From assembly GCA_016235025.1 (NCBI GenBank), contig JACRMV010000002.1:186001-250000 (forward strand): 64,000 bases of DNA, in the 5' to 3' direction. The position numbers were made by a program, and so were the translations under genes. The DNA is from Rhodocyclales bacterium (GTDB taxonomy: Bacteria; Pseudomonadota; Gammaproteobacteria; Burkholderiales; Rhodocyclaceae). Below are positions 26,215 to 38,282 of this stretch, in pieces (positions within the stretch are counted from its first letter, which is position 1; each line of letters opens with the position of its first letter). The notes beneath the pieces were generated by a model that did no database searches, was not told the origin of the DNA, and saw nothing but the letters and a program-made list of their open reading frames with translations.

Positions 26215-26763
26215 ATGGGTCTTGATCGCGTGCCATCCGGCAAGGATTTACCGAATGATTTCAATGTCGTTATCGAAATCCCGATGCGATCCGACCCGAT
26301 CAAGTACGAGGTGGATAAGGCCTCGGGGGCGATTTTTGTCGATCGCTTCATGTCAACTGCCATGCACTACCCCTGCAACTACGGCTACATTCCGCACACC
26401 ATTTCCGGCGACGGCGACCCGGTGGACGTGCTGGTGGTTTCGCAGTTTGCCCTGCCGCCCGGGGTGGTGGTGCGCTGCCGTCCGGTCGGCATGCTGAAGA
26501 TGGTCGACGAGGCGGGCGAGGATGCCAAGCTGCTGGCTGTGCCGGTAGACAAGCTGACGCCGCTGTATCGCAACATCGAAACCCCGCGCGACTTGCCGCA
26601 GAGTCTGCTCGACCAGATTTCCCATTTCTTTGAGCACTACAAGGACCTGGAGCCGGGAAAGTTCGTCAAGGTGCAAGGCTGGGTCGGCCTTGAGGAAGCG
26701 AAAAAGGAAATCATGGACGGTGTTGCCGCCTATGAGTCCGCCCAGGACAAGCCGGCGTACTGA
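26215..26763 (+). CDS. ppa: Inorganic pyrophosphatase (family I)
   Basis: Cytoplasmic soluble pyrophosphatase, 182 residues. Conserved stretches include [26 protein letters not shown] and the metal-binding signature DGDPVDVLV, with the three aspartates intact; VDKLTP is also present. AAGGAG nine bases upstream supports ATG at 26215. It removes pyrophosphate from biosynthetic reactions, including those of the NAD synthetase encoded just downstream. Single-gene unit ending in a strong terminator. Confidence 0.97.
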   Translation: MGLDRVPSGKDLPNDFNVVIEIPMRSDPIKYEVDKASGAIFVDRFMSTAMHYPCNYGYIPHTISGDGDPVDVLVVSQFALPPGVVVRCRPVGMLKMVDEAGEDAKLLAVPVDKLTPLYRNIETPRDLPQSLLDQISHFFEHYKDLEPGKFVKVQGWVGLEEAKKEIMDGVAAYESAQDKPAY

Positions 26764-26788
26764 TCGCGCCGGCTTCCCATTCGCCACG

Positions 26789-26811
26789 GCCCGCGGCGAG
26801 CGGGCTTTTTT
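26789..26811 (+). terminator. Rho-independent terminator after ppa
   Basis: GCCCGC / GCGGGC six-pair stem with a five-base loop, followed directly by six T. Confidence 0.88.
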
Positions 26812-26828
26812 ACGCCAGCATTCGAGGC

Positions 26829-26834
26829 TATAGT
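26829..26834 (+). promoter_or_regulatory. -10 element at nadE (possible leaderless start)
   Basis: TATAGT ends seven bases before the nadE ATG, so transcription would begin at or next to the A of the start codon. No ribosome-binding site lies between the two. Confidence 0.45.
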
Positions 26835-26841
26835 CTGCGCC

Positions 26842-28816
<1,975 letters not shown>

Positions 28817-28826
28817 GGCGTAGTAT

Positions 28827-28840
28827 CAGCGCCGGGTTTT
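28827..28840 (-). repeat. Dispersed motif, CC type, copy 3 (intergenic)
   Basis: Exact copy on the minus strand in the gap between the convergent glnB and smr genes. Here it forms part of a small hairpin, GCCGGG-TTTTG-CCCGGC. Confidence 0.8.
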
Positions 28841-28853
28841 GCCCGGCATCTGA

Positions 28854-29459
28854 TCAGCGTGCCGCGGCAAGCAACACGATCGCCGCGCCGGCGCCACCGT
28901 CCACCGGGCGCGCCTGGCAGAAGGCGAGGACTTCGCGGCGCTGGCTGAGCCAGCCGAGGACCAGGCGTTTCAGCACCGGCTCGCGGCCGGGTGAATGCTG
29001 GCCTTGGCCATGCACGATGCGGACGCAGCGATATCCGTAACGCTGGCATTCGGCGAGAAACGTGGTCAATGCCAGGCGCGCTTCGTCGCGGGTGTGGCCG
29101 TGCAGATCAAGTGCCGCTTGCGCTACCCAGCGGCCGCGCCGCAGGTCACGCAACTGGCCGAGCGAGATGCCGTTGCGCCGCCAGGCGGCCTCATCGCCGC
29201 CCTCAAGAAACAAGTCAGAGAGCAGCGGGCCGTGCAGCGCCTCATTGAGCGCGGCGGCCTCGTCCTGCGTACGCTGGCGCGGAATGGCAGGCGGCGGGGG
29301 CGGTTCGTGGTGGGCCCGGTCCGAGACCAGCGGTTCGGCATCGGCTACGGCGGCGCGGAACAGCGCCTGTTCTTCGGCAGTCAGCGCGGGACGCTGTTTG
29401 CGCACGGCAGGGGCGGGAGGATTCTTGCCGCCCCTGCCTCCCTCGCCACCGGGGTTCAT
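28854..29459 (-). CDS. Smr domain protein (SmrA-like)
   Basis: A 201-residue protein with a C-terminal Smr (small MutS-related) domain. Family marks are LDLHGHTRDEAR and RIVHGQGQHSPG, followed by VLKRLVLGWL. The N-terminal half is proline-rich and probably disordered. Smr proteins have nicking-nuclease activity or roles in RNA and DNA turnover. Start at 29459 lies four bases after the trxB stop, so it is co-transcribed with trxB. Confidence 0.9.
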   Translation of the reverse strand: MNPGGEGGRGGKNPPAPAVRKQRPALTAEEQALFRAAVADAEPLVSDRAHHEPPPPPAIPRQRTQDEAAALNEALHGPLLSDLFLEGGDEAAWRRNGISLGQLRDLRRGRWVAQAALDLHGHTRDEARLALTTFLAECQRYGYRCVRIVHGQGQHSPGREPVLKRLVLGWLSQRREVLAFCQARPVDGGAGAAIVLLAAAR

Positions 29460-29463
29460 GTCG

Positions 29464-30457
<994 letters not shown>

Positions 30458-30515
30458 AAGGGTTGCGGCATAATCAACGGCTTCCGTTTTGACGCCATTT
30501 GTGTCCCCTCATGCC

Positions 30516-32567
30516 ATGAACCCATTACTCGATTTCAGTGGTTTGCCCCGTTTTGATACGGTTGCCCCGGAGCACGTGGCGCCGGCCATCCGTCAGTTGC
30601 TCGACGAAAACCGTACCCTGGTCGCGCAGTTGATCGCGTCTGAAATCCCGGTCGCCTGGGAAACCTTTGTGCAGCCGCTGATCGATGCCAACGAGCGCCT
30701 GTCGCGCGCCTGGGGCGTGGTCGGCCACCTGCATTCTGTCAATGACGTGCCGCCCTGGCGCGAAGCCTACAACGCGCTGCTGCCCGAGGTTTCAAGCTTC
30801 TATGCCGAACTGGGGCAGAACCTGGCGCTGTTTTCAAAATATCAGGCGCTGGCGGCCAGTGCCGGGTTTGCGGCTCTCTCGCCGACACGCAGGAAGATCA
30901 TCGGCAATGAGCTGCGCGATTTCCGTTTGTCCGGCGCCGAATTGGTGGAAGAGCAAAAGCCGCGCTTCAAGGCGATCCAGGAAGAGCTCTCGGCGCTGGC
31001 GGCGAAGTTTTCCGAGAACGTGCTCGATGCCACCAACGCCCATGCCGAATGGATCGAGGACGAAGCCGCGCTGGCCGGCCTGCCGGAGGATGTCAGGGCT
31101 GCGGCCCGTCACGCGGCGGAGAAGGAAAACCGGCCGGGCTGGAAATTCACCCTGCATGCACCGTCCTATATCCCGGTATTGCAGTACGCCGACAACCGCG
31201 AATTGCGCGCCCGCATGTACCGCGCCTATGCGACGCGGGCATCCGAGTTCGGCAAGGCGGAATGGGACAACGGCCCGCTGATCGACAGGATTCTCGCCTT
31301 GCGTGCCGAGGAGGCACGGATGCTCGGTTATGCCAATTTCGCCGAGGTTTCGCTGGCGGCGAAAATGGCCGAAAGTCCGGCGCAGGTCGCCGATTTCCTG
31401 CGCGACCTGGCACACAAGGCGCGGCCGTTTGCCGAACGCGATCTGGAGGAACTGCGCGCCTTTGCGCAAGCCGAACTGGGGCTGGTCGCGCTGGAGAGCT
31501 GGGATATTGCCTGGGCTGCGGAAAAGCTGCGCCAGGCGCGCTACAGTTTTTCCGACGACGAGGTGAAGCAGTATTTTCCCGAGGACAAGGTACTGGCCGG
31601 GCTGTTCCGCGTCATCGAGTCGCTCTACAACGTCAGGCTGCTGCCCGACACAGCGCCGGTTTGGGAACCCACGGTGCGCTTCTTCCGCATCGAGCGCGCC
31701 GGCGAGCTGATCGGCCAGTTCTATGTCGATCTTTACGCTCGCGAAACCAAGCGCGGCGGGGCCTGGATGGATGAAGCGATTACGCGCCGTACTACCAGCG
31801 CCGACTTTTCACTGCAAACCCCGGTGGCTTATCTCAATTGCAATTTCCCGGCGCCGGTTGGCGACAAGCCCGCCACCTTCAGTCATGACGACGTGATCAC
31901 CTTGTTCCACGAGTGCGGCCACGGTCTGCATCATCTGCTGACGCTGGTCGATGAGCTGCCGGTCTCCGGCATTCATGGCGTCGAATGGGACGCGGTCGAA
32001 CTGCCAAGCCAGTTCATGGAAAATTTCTGCTGGGAATGGGACGTGCTCTGCGGCATGACCGCGCATGTCGAGAGCGGTGCGCCGCTGCCGCGCGCGTTGT
32101 TCGACAAGATGCTGGCGGCGAAGAATTTCCAGAGCGGCTTGCAGATGTTGCGTCAGCTCGAATTCAGCCTGTTCGATCTGCGCCTGCATTGGGACTTCGT
32201 ACCCGGCGGCGGGACGAGCATGTTGCAGCTCCTCGATGAAGTACGCCGCGAAACGGCGGTCATTATTCCGCCGCAATGGAGCCGCTTCCCCAACAGCTTT
32301 TCGCATATTTTCGCCGGCGGCTATGCTGCGGGGTATTACAGCTACAAGTGGGCCGAAGTTCTGTCTGCCGATGCCTACGCGGCCTTCGAGGAGGCTGCCC
32401 GGCAGTCGGGCAGCACGCTCGATGCGGCCACCGGCGAACGTTTCTGGCGTGAGATTCTGGCCGTCGGCGGTTCGCGCTCGGCGCTGGAATCCTTCAAGGC
32501 GTTTCGCGGGCGCGAGCCGCAGCCGGACGCCTTGCTGCGGCACAGCGGCATGGTCGAGACGGTTTGA
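30516..32567 (+). CDS. prlC: Oligopeptidase A (M3 metallopeptidase)
   Basis: Cytoplasmic zinc endopeptidase that degrades oligopeptides and signal peptides, 683 residues. The HExxH zinc motif is FHECGHGLHHLL, with the third ligand Glu expected in SQFMENFCWEWD. The sequence GFVPGG-like DFVPGGGTSM and the conserved YSYKWAE follow. ATG at 30516 is preferred over an in-frame start at 30489. A GT-type motif copy (minus strand) at 31795-31809 encodes TSADFS just before the conserved LQTPVAYL. Confidence 0.95.
   Translation: MNPLLDFSGLPRFDTVAPEHVAPAIRQLLDENRTLVAQLIASEIPVAWETFVQPLIDANERLSRAWGVVGHLHSVNDVPPWREAYNALLPEVSSFYAELGQNLALFSKYQALAASAGFAALSPTRRKIIGNELRDFRLSGAELVEEQKPRFKAIQEELSALAAKFSENVLDATNAHAEWIEDEAALAGLPEDVRAAARHAAEKENRPGWKFTLHAPSYIPVLQYADNRELRARMYRAYATRASEFGKAEWDNGPLIDRILALRAEEARMLGYANFAEVSLAAKMAESPAQVADFLRDLAHKARPFAERDLEELRAFAQAELGLVALESWDIAWAAEKLRQARYSFSDDEVKQYFPEDKVLAGLFRVIESLYNVRLLPDTAPVWEPTVRFFRIERAGELIGQFYVDLYARETKRGGAWMDEAITRRTTSADFSLQTPVAYLNCNFPAPVGDKPATFSHDDVITLFHECGHGLHHLLTLVDELPVSGIHGVEWDAVELPSQFMENFCWEWDVLCGMTAHVESGAPLPRALFDKMLAAKNFQSGLQMLRQLEFSLFDLRLHWDFVPGGGTSMLQLLDEVRRETAVIIPPQWSRFPNSFSHIFAGGYAAGYYSYKWAEVLSADAYAAFEEAARQSGSTLDAATGERFWREILAVGGSRSALESFKAFRGREPQPDALLRHSGMVETV
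31795..31809 (-). repeat. Dispersed motif, GT type, copy 3 (inside prlC)
   Basis: Exact copy on the minus strand, followed on that strand by TAGTACGGCG. The gene reads it antisense as SADF. The protein length around it is close to that of E. coli OpdA, so it is not a large insertion. Confidence 0.8.
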
Positions 32568-32643
32568 TATCTGCGTGATTCTTGCGCGGCAGGGTGCGGT
32601 TGGTGCGCAACGGATGTCTGGTTTGTATTCATCCGGCGTATTG

Positions 32644-32718
32644 CCATCCGCTACGGCGAGGAGGGCGTTTTTTGCCCGACCGCCCTGTAGCGCAGTTGTT
32701 TCATCAGCGCCGGGTTTT
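32644..32718 (+). repeat. Longer dispersed element, copy A (intergenic)
   Basis: A 75-base element beginning CCATCCGCTACGGCGAGGA and ending in a CC-type motif. The same start, middle (GACCGCC then TGTAGCGCA) and end recur inside ksgA at 45728-45863, where about 60 extra bases are present. It contains the inverted pair AGGGCG / CGCCCT. Confidence 0.75.
32705..32718 (-). repeat. Dispersed motif, CC type, copy 4 (end of element A)
   Basis: Exact copy on the minus strand at the right end of the longer element; CGGG-TTTT-CCCG here makes a small hairpin. Confidence 0.8.
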
Positions 32719-32765
32719 CCCGCGGCGTGCGCATACCGCGAGCGCTGTTGTCCTGGCCTGCTGGC

Positions 32766-33434
32766 TCAGGCTTCCAGCTCGAAACCCGCCAGGGTGGAGG
32801 GCTGGTCTTTCAGGATGCGGAAGGTGCAGCAGCCATCACCCGTCTGGAAGCGTTTTTCCCGCACTACCTGCACGCCGAGCAGCCGGGTCAGGATGGAAAC
32901 CGTGACGCTGCAGAGCATTGGCCGTTGCAAGGCTACGTTGAGATAGGGGCAATTGCGTTCAACCAGGCGAACCTCGTCGCCGCTGGTTTCGATGCTCATG
33001 TAGGGGTCATCTTCGCCGTAGATGCTGGTCAATAGCGCCAGGCGTTGGTCGAGCGTCTTGCCGCGCAGGAGGGGCTCCCAGTGGCGGATGCGTGTCTCGG
33101 CGACCTCGGCCAGCACGTTGCGCGCATCTTCAGGGCCCAGACGCGAGGCTACAGCATCGATCAGATGGACGACCAGAGTATCGTAGTGTTTTGGAAAGCG
33201 GTTCTCGCCCGCCTGGGTGAGCCGGTAGAGGCTGGTCGGGCGTCCGCTTGCGCCAGGCGATGTGCGGTCCAGATGCTGGGCAACCCAGCCTTCCTTTTTC
33301 AGCTGCACGATCTGGCTGCGCACGGCCTCATAGGAGATGCCGACCGCTTCCGCCAGCGTGGCAATGGACGCTGTCTTGTGCGCCTTCAGCAGCGACAGAA
33401 GGGTTGAGCGGATATCGGTAAGCGGATTAGGCAC
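32766..33434 (-). CDS. SufR-like iron-sulfur winged-helix transcription regulator
   Basis: A 222-residue DeoR/ArsR-type regulator. An N-terminal winged helix (about 8-70, TASIATLAEAVGISYEAVRSQ) is followed by a domain with Cys residues in RNCPYLN, PMLCSV and GDGCCTF, the arrangement seen in SufR-type proteins that bind an Fe-S cluster. The start is GTG at 33434. No suf or isc genes are near; the adjacent gene is the divergently placed end of prlC, and cusA ends 277 bases upstream. Targets are unknown, though a direct repeat lies in the upstream region. Confidence 0.82.
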   Translation of the reverse strand: MPNPLTDIRSTLLSLLKAHKTASIATLAEAVGISYEAVRSQIVQLKKEGWVAQHLDRTSPGASGRPTSLYRLTQAGENRFPKHYDTLVVHLIDAVASRLGPEDARNVLAEVAETRIRHWEPLLRGKTLDQRLALLTSIYGEDDPYMSIETSGDEVRLVERNCPYLNVALQRPMLCSVTVSILTRLLGVQVVREKRFQTGDGCCTFRILKDQPSTLAGFELEA

Positions 33435-33528
33435 GTGGACAGAACCTATTGGATTGCAGTGAAAGGGGCAAGCTCGCGGTGCAGTGTTGGGGTGGCATGG
33501 CGGGAATGCTCGTAGTGTACCATCTCAA

Positions 33529-33547
33529 ATAAATGACACATAAATGA
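33529..33547. promoter_or_regulatory. Direct repeat upstream of the SufR-like gene
   Basis: ATAAATGA-CAC-ATAAATGA, two identical eight-base units at 11-base spacing (one helical turn), in the 277-base gap 33435-33711. This gap is AT-richer than its surroundings and holds no convincing gene. The repeat could be an operator for the adjacent regulator. Confidence 0.4.
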
Positions 33548-33711
33548 TATTCGCTCCCGCTGCATGACAGGAAGTGGGGCTGTCAGGACACATCGGCGGC
33601 GCGCATTGAACATGGAGCTCCCGGCACTCTTCGCATTGATTCCGCTTATGTATTTTCGATTACCCATTCCGATCCTCTGCGGTGAGTTCGCTGCGTATCT
33701 CCCAAAACATA

Positions 33712-36700
33712 TTATCGGGTGTGTCCGGGCTGTTCCTTAACCACCCCGCGTCCTGCGGCGATGCGTCGCTCCTGCCAGATCGAGTAGAGCACCGGGATGA
33801 CGATGAGCGAAAGCAGGGGTGCCGTAATCATGCCGCCGACCAGGGGCGCCGCGATGCGTTTCATCACGTCGGCGCCGGTGGCGTCGCTCGCCATGATGGG
33901 CAAGAGCCCGGCCAGGATCACCGATACCGTCATCATCTTGGGCCGGATGCGCAGTAGCGCGCCTTCCACGATGGCCGCCCGCAGCGTGCCGGCGTCGATG
34001 AGCAGCCCCTGGGCACGGCGCTCCTCCAGGGCATTGTCCAGGTACAGCAGCATCACCACGCCGAACTCCGCCGCCACCCCGGCCAGGGCGATGAAGCCCA
34101 CCGCCACCGCCACCGACAGGTTGTAGCCGAGCCAGTAAACCAGCCAGAAGCCGCCGACCAGGGCGAATGGAAGGGAGAGCAGCACCAGAGCGACCTTGGT
34201 GGCGTTGCGGAAGTGCAGCAGCAACAGCAGCACCACCAGCGCCACAGTGGCCGGCACCACCCATTGCAGGCGCGCCTTGGCGCGTTCCATGTTGACGTAT
34301 TGGCCGGACCAGGCGATCGCGTAGCCGGGCTTGGGCTGTACCGACTGCTCCACCGCTTCGCGGGCGGCGGCGATATAGCCGCCTAGGTCGCGTCCGGCGA
34401 TGTCCACGTAGACGTAGCCGGTCAGCCGTCCGTTCTCGCTCTTGATCTCGGCGGGGCCGTCGGCGACGCTGATGCGCGCGATGCTTGAGAGCGGGATGTG
34501 TTGCCCATCGGGCAGGGTGACACGGGCGGCACCCAGTGCTTCCAGGGAATCTCGCAGGGCGCGCGGGTAGCGCAGGTTGATGGGGAAGCGCTCGCGCCCG
34601 GCGACCACGGCGCCGATGTTCTCGCCACCGATGGCGTTTTGCACCAGGCGCTGCACGTCGCCCGCGGTGACGCCGTAGCGCGCGGCGGCGGCGTGGTTCA
34701 GCTCCACATCCAGATAGCGCCCGCCCCCCACCCGTTCGGCGAACACTGCGCGGGTGCCGGACACGGGCTTCAAGGTGGCCTCGATCTGCTCCGCCAGCGC
34801 GGCGATGCCGGCCGGGTCGGGGCCGGTGATCTTGACCCCGAGTGCGGTGCGGATGCCGGTGGAGAGCATGTCGATGCGGGTGCGGATGGGGTAGCCCCAG
34901 GAGTTGGTCAGCCCCGGCAGGCGCACGGTGGCGTCCAGCTTGCGGATGAAGTCCTCGACCGTCTCGCCCGCGGGCCATTGCTCGCGCGGCTTCAGCAGGA
35001 TGGTGGTTTCCAGCATCGACAGCGGCGCCGGATCGGTGGCGCTGTCGGCGCGCCCGGCCTTGCCAAACACGCGCTCGACTTCCGGCATCTGGCGGATCAG
35101 GCGGTCGGTGATTTGCAGGATGTTGGCGGCCTCGTCGATGGAAACGCCGGGCAGTGTGGTGGGCATGTAGAGCAGGTCGCCTTCGTACAGCGGCGGCATG
35201 AACTCGCTGCCGAGTCTGGACAGCGGCCAAGCGAGGCTGGCCAGCAGCAGAGCGCCGAGCATCAAGGTCAATCCGCGCCGGTTCAGGGCGAAATCGAGCA
35301 GCGGCCGGTAAGCGGCCTGCAACACGCGGTTCAGCGGGTTGCCCTGCTCCGGGCGGATGCGGCCGCGGATGAAATAGCCCATCAGCACCGGCACCAGCGT
35401 CACCGCCAGCCCGGCGGCGGCAGCCATGGCGTAGGTCTTGGTGTAGGCCAGCGGCGCGAACAATCGCGCCTCCTGGCCGGTGAGGGTGAACACCGGCAGG
35501 AACGAAACGGTGATGATCAGCAGGGAGAAAAACAGGGCGGGGCCGACTTCCAGCGCGCTGGCCTGCACCACCTGCCAGTAGTCGGGCGCAGGCCCGGCGC
35601 GCTCCAGGTGCTTGTGCATGTTCTCGATCATGACGATGGCGGCGTCGACCATGGCGCCTATGGCAATGGCGATGCCGCCCAGCGACATGATGTTGGCGGA
35701 AACACCCTGCGCCTGCATCACGATGAAGGCGGCGAGGATCCCGATGGGCAGCGTCACCACCGCCACCAAGGATGAACGCAGGTGGAACAGGAACAGCAGG
35801 CACACCGCCGCCACCGCCAGCGACTCCTCCACCAGCTTTTCCTTGAGCGTGCCCACGGCGCGCTCGATCAGGCCGGAGCGGTCGTAAGTCACCACCAATT
35901 CCACGCCGGGCGGCAATGAGCCCTTGATCTCGGCGAGCCGTGCCTTCACGCCCTCTATGGTCTCCAGCGCGTTGTGGCCGTAGCGCATCACCACGATGCC
36001 GCCGGTCACCTCGCCGTCGCCGTCGAGATCCGTCACGCCGCGCCGCAGCTCCGGCCCGGTCTGGACGTTGGCTACGTCCACCAGCCGAAGCGGCACGCCC
36101 TGAGGACTAAGCCCCAGGGGAATGCGGCGGAAGTCGTCGAGTTTCTTCAGGTAACCCTGGAAGCGCACCATGTACTCGGCATGGCCCATTTCCATGACCG
36201 AGCCGCCGCCCGCGGCGTTGGCCTCGCGCACTGCCTGCGCCACCTGGTCGAGGGTGATGTTGTAGGCGGTCAGCCGGTTTGGGTCCACCTCGATCTGGAA
36301 TTGGCGCACCGTGCCGCCCACGCTGGCCACTTCGGATACGCCGGGCAGGCTTTGCAGTTCGTACTTGAGGAAGAAGTCCTGCACCGCGCGCAACTGGTCC
36401 GGGTCGTAGCGGTGGTGGCGGTCGACCAGGGCGTATTCAAACACCCAGCCCACCCCTGAGGCATCCGGCCCCAGCGTCGGGGAAACCCCCGACGGCAAGC
36501 GCCCGGCCATCTGCGAGAGGTATTCCAGCACCCGCGAGCGCGCCCAGTAGGGATCGGTGCCGTCCTTGAAAATCACGTAGACGTAGGATTCGCCGAACAT
36601 GGAAAAGCCGCGCACCGCGGTGGAGCCGGGCACCGAGAGCAGCGCCGTGCTCAAGGGGTAGGTTACCTGGTCCTCGACGATCTGCGGCGACTGGCCGGGA

Positions 36701-36858
36701 TGCATGGTCTTTACGATGACCTGCACGTCGGACAGGTCGGGGATGGCGTCGAGCGGGATGCGCTGCAGGGAATACATGCCCCAGGCAGCGACCAGCACGG
36801 CGGCTACCAGCACCAGCAGCCGATTGTGCAGCGACCACGCGATGAGGCGCTGGATCAA
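33712..36858 (-). CDS. cusA: Heavy-metal RND efflux pump CusA/CzcA family
   Basis: Inner-membrane proton-driven RND transporter, 1048 residues with twelve helices. N-terminal helix then LDAIPDLSDVQVIV, and the family stretches GGIAIAIGAMVDAAIVMIEN and VAAEFGVVMLLYLDNALEE. It is closest to the Cus (Cu/Ag) group, but substrate choice is inferred. The start is TTG at 36858: the frame is open far upstream, but only this start gives the normal N-terminus LIQRLIAWSLHNR, and it overlaps the cusB stop in TTGA. No outer-membrane cusC gene is adjacent. Confidence 0.92.
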   Translation of the reverse strand: MIQRLIAWSLHNRLLVLVAAVLVAAWGMYSLQRIPLDAIPDLSDVQVIVKTMHPGQSPQIVEDQVTYPLSTALLSVPGSTAVRGFSMFGESYVYVIFKDGTDPYWARSRVLEYLSQMAGRLPSGVSPTLGPDASGVGWVFEYALVDRHHRYDPDQLRAVQDFFLKYELQSLPGVSEVASVGGTVRQFQIEVDPNRLTAYNITLDQVAQAVREANAAGGGSVMEMGHAEYMVRFQGYLKKLDDFRRIPLGLSPQGVPLRLVDVANVQTGPELRRGVTDLDGDGEVTGGIVVMRYGHNALETIEGVKARLAEIKGSLPPGVELVVTYDRSGLIERAVGTLKEKLVEESLAVAAVCLLFLFHLRSSLVAVVTLPIGILAAFIVMQAQGVSANIMSLGGIAIAIGAMVDAAIVMIENMHKHLERAGPAPDYWQVVQASALEVGPALFFSLLIITVSFLPVFTLTGQEARLFAPLAYTKTYAMAAAAGLAVTLVPVLMGYFIRGRIRPEQGNPLNRVLQAAYRPLLDFALNRRGLTLMLGALLLASLAWPLSRLGSEFMPPLYEGDLLYMPTTLPGVSIDEAANILQITDRLIRQMPEVERVFGKAGRADSATDPAPLSMLETTILLKPREQWPAGETVEDFIRKLDATVRLPGLTNSWGYPIRTRIDMLSTGIRTALGVKITGPDPAGIAALAEQIEATLKPVSGTRAVFAERVGGGRYLDVELNHAAAARYGVTAGDVQRLVQNAIGGENIGAVVAGRERFPINLRYPRALRDSLEALGAARVTLPDGQHIPLSSIARISVADGPAEIKSENGRLTGYVYVDIAGRDLGGYIAAAREAVEQSVQPKPGYAIAWSGQYVNMERAKARLQWVVPATVALVVLLLLLHFRNATKVALVLLSLPFALVGGFWLVYWLGYNLSVAVAVGFIALAGVAAEFGVVMLLYLDNALEERRAQGLLIDAGTLRAAIVEGALLRIRPKMMTVSVILAGLLPIMASDATGADVMKRIAAPLVGGMITAPLLSLIVIPVLYSIWQERRIAAGRGVVKEQPGHTR

Positions 36859-38189
36859 GGGCGCTTGCCCATGTCGGTCTTGGCTGCGGGCGCCGGCTGC
36901 TGCATGCGCTGCATGGCGTCGTTGAGCGACGCCGCCGCATCCAGCAGGAACTGGCCGTTGACCGCAACTTGCACTCCTTCTTGCAGGCCATCGCTGATTT
37001 CGACCAGTTCGCCGTTTTCTGCACCGGTTTCCACTTTGGTCGGCAGGAAGCGGCCTTCGCCACGGTACAGCATCACGAAGTTGCCCCTGCCGCTGCGCAT
37101 TACCGCCGAGCGCGGGATCGTCAGCGCTTTGTGGGGATGAGTGTGAATAGTCACGTCCACGAAGCTGCCCGGGCGTAGCTGCAGCTTTCTGTTGTCTATT
37201 TCCACTCTTGCGCTGACCTTGTTGTTTTCGGCGACAGGGTTGAGAAAGTTGAGCCGCGCCTTGATTTTTTGCCCGCCAGCGCCTGTGATGGTGGCTTCGT
37301 CGCCGACCTGCACTTGTTCGACTTGATCGGGATAAAGCGCGACATTGATCCACACCGTCGAAACGTCCGCCAAGGTGAATAGCGTGGTGGAAGGCGTGGC
37401 GTAGCTGCCCTCGCGCGCGTTGATCTGGGTCACGACACCTGATTTTGCCGCCAGTATCTTGACCACATCCACGGGCCGCCGGGAATCATCCATTTGTTGC
37501 ACGGTTTCAATGCCGATGTCCGCGTAGAGGAACTTGGCTCTTTCCCTGGAGAGCTCTTGCAACAGGTCCATCACGTATTCGTTTTCCTGGAACCTGACAT
37601 CACCGATGGTCTGCAATATCTGCTTGCGCCGTTCTACGAACCGTAAATATTCCTTCTGCTGCATCAGTAGTTCGGGGGAATATATCTCGTAGATCACCTG
37701 ACCCTGCTTGATTTTCTGCCCGGTGGAGTGGATGTGCAGTTTTTTGATCCAGCCGTCGAATTTACTGTGGATGTTGTAGAGGGTATCGCCGTCAACCGTT
37801 ACATTGCCGTAAGCGTGGACTTCCTGGCTGATGATGGATTCCTTCACGCTTGCCAGCCGGACGCCGAGCTTCTGGATGGAGGCAGCGTCAACCTGGATGC
37901 CGTGGTCGTGGCCGATGTGATCACCGGATTTCACCAGACCCATGCCGCAGATCGGGCAAGTGCCGGGATGATCCTGCATGATTTCCGGATGCATCGGGCA
38001 GACAAAAATTTCCCTTTGTTCGGGTTTGCTGATGTTGGCCAAGGCGAGCGAAGGGGTGTTGGGTAATGCAGTCGTGCCGGAAGAAGCGTCCTGGACTTCA
38101 TTCCAGGAAATTGAGACATTCCGATAGAGATAATACGAAGACAGTACGACGACCAACAGCGCCATGCCTGCTGCTTTTTTCTTCGTCAT
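36855..38189 (-). CDS. cusB: Efflux RND periplasmic adaptor CusB with metal-binding domain
   Basis: A 444-residue membrane-fusion protein. An N-terminal helix (about 7-24) anchors it. A heavy-metal-binding domain follows with CPMHPEIMQDHPGTCPICGM, then the lipoyl/barrel-sandwich and beta-barrel domains (KLHIHSTGQKIKQGQVIYEI and WINVALYPDQVEQVQVG). Start MTKKKAAG at 38189. It overlaps cusA by four bases. It links CusA to an outer-membrane channel, which must be encoded elsewhere. The nirK operon ends just upstream at its own terminator. Confidence 0.92.
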   Translation of the reverse strand: MTKKKAAGMALLVVVLSSYYLYRNVSISWNEVQDASSGTTALPNTPSLALANISKPEQREIFVCPMHPEIMQDHPGTCPICGMGLVKSGDHIGHDHGIQVDAASIQKLGVRLASVKESIISQEVHAYGNVTVDGDTLYNIHSKFDGWIKKLHIHSTGQKIKQGQVIYEIYSPELLMQQKEYLRFVERRKQILQTIGDVRFQENEYVMDLLQELSRERAKFLYADIGIETVQQMDDSRRPVDVVKILAAKSGVVTQINAREGSYATPSTTLFTLADVSTVWINVALYPDQVEQVQVGDEATITGAGGQKIKARLNFLNPVAENNKVSARVEIDNRKLQLRPGSFVDVTIHTHPHKALTIPRSAVMRSGRGNFVMLYRGEGRFLPTKVETGAENGELVEISDGLQEGVQVAVNGQFLLDAAASLNDAMQRMQQPAPAAKTDMGKRP

Positions 38190-38237
38190 GCTGGTCGCTC
38201 GGCTCCTGTGGCTTGAAACTGAAAACGTGTTCCACTG

Positions 38238-38267
38238 AAAAAGCGGGGAAGTATGCACTTCCCCGCT
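38238..38267 (-). terminator. Rho-independent terminator after nirK
   Basis: Perfect 11-pair stem AGCGGGGAAGT / ACTTCCCCGCT with a four-base loop, then a run of T on the minus strand. It ends the multicopper oxidase-nirK operon before cusBA. Confidence 0.88.
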
Positions 38268-38282
38268 GCTGCAATGACAGGA

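Noticed and set aside
33446-33667. A 73-codon minus-strand frame in the gap upstream of the SufR-like gene
   Set aside because: No ribosome site, no family resemblance, and the region looks regulatory.
33737-35803. A 688-codon minus-strand frame within cusA in another frame
   Set aside because: It is Arg/Pro/Ala-rich nonsense typical of a shifted GC-rich frame, while cusA itself is intact.
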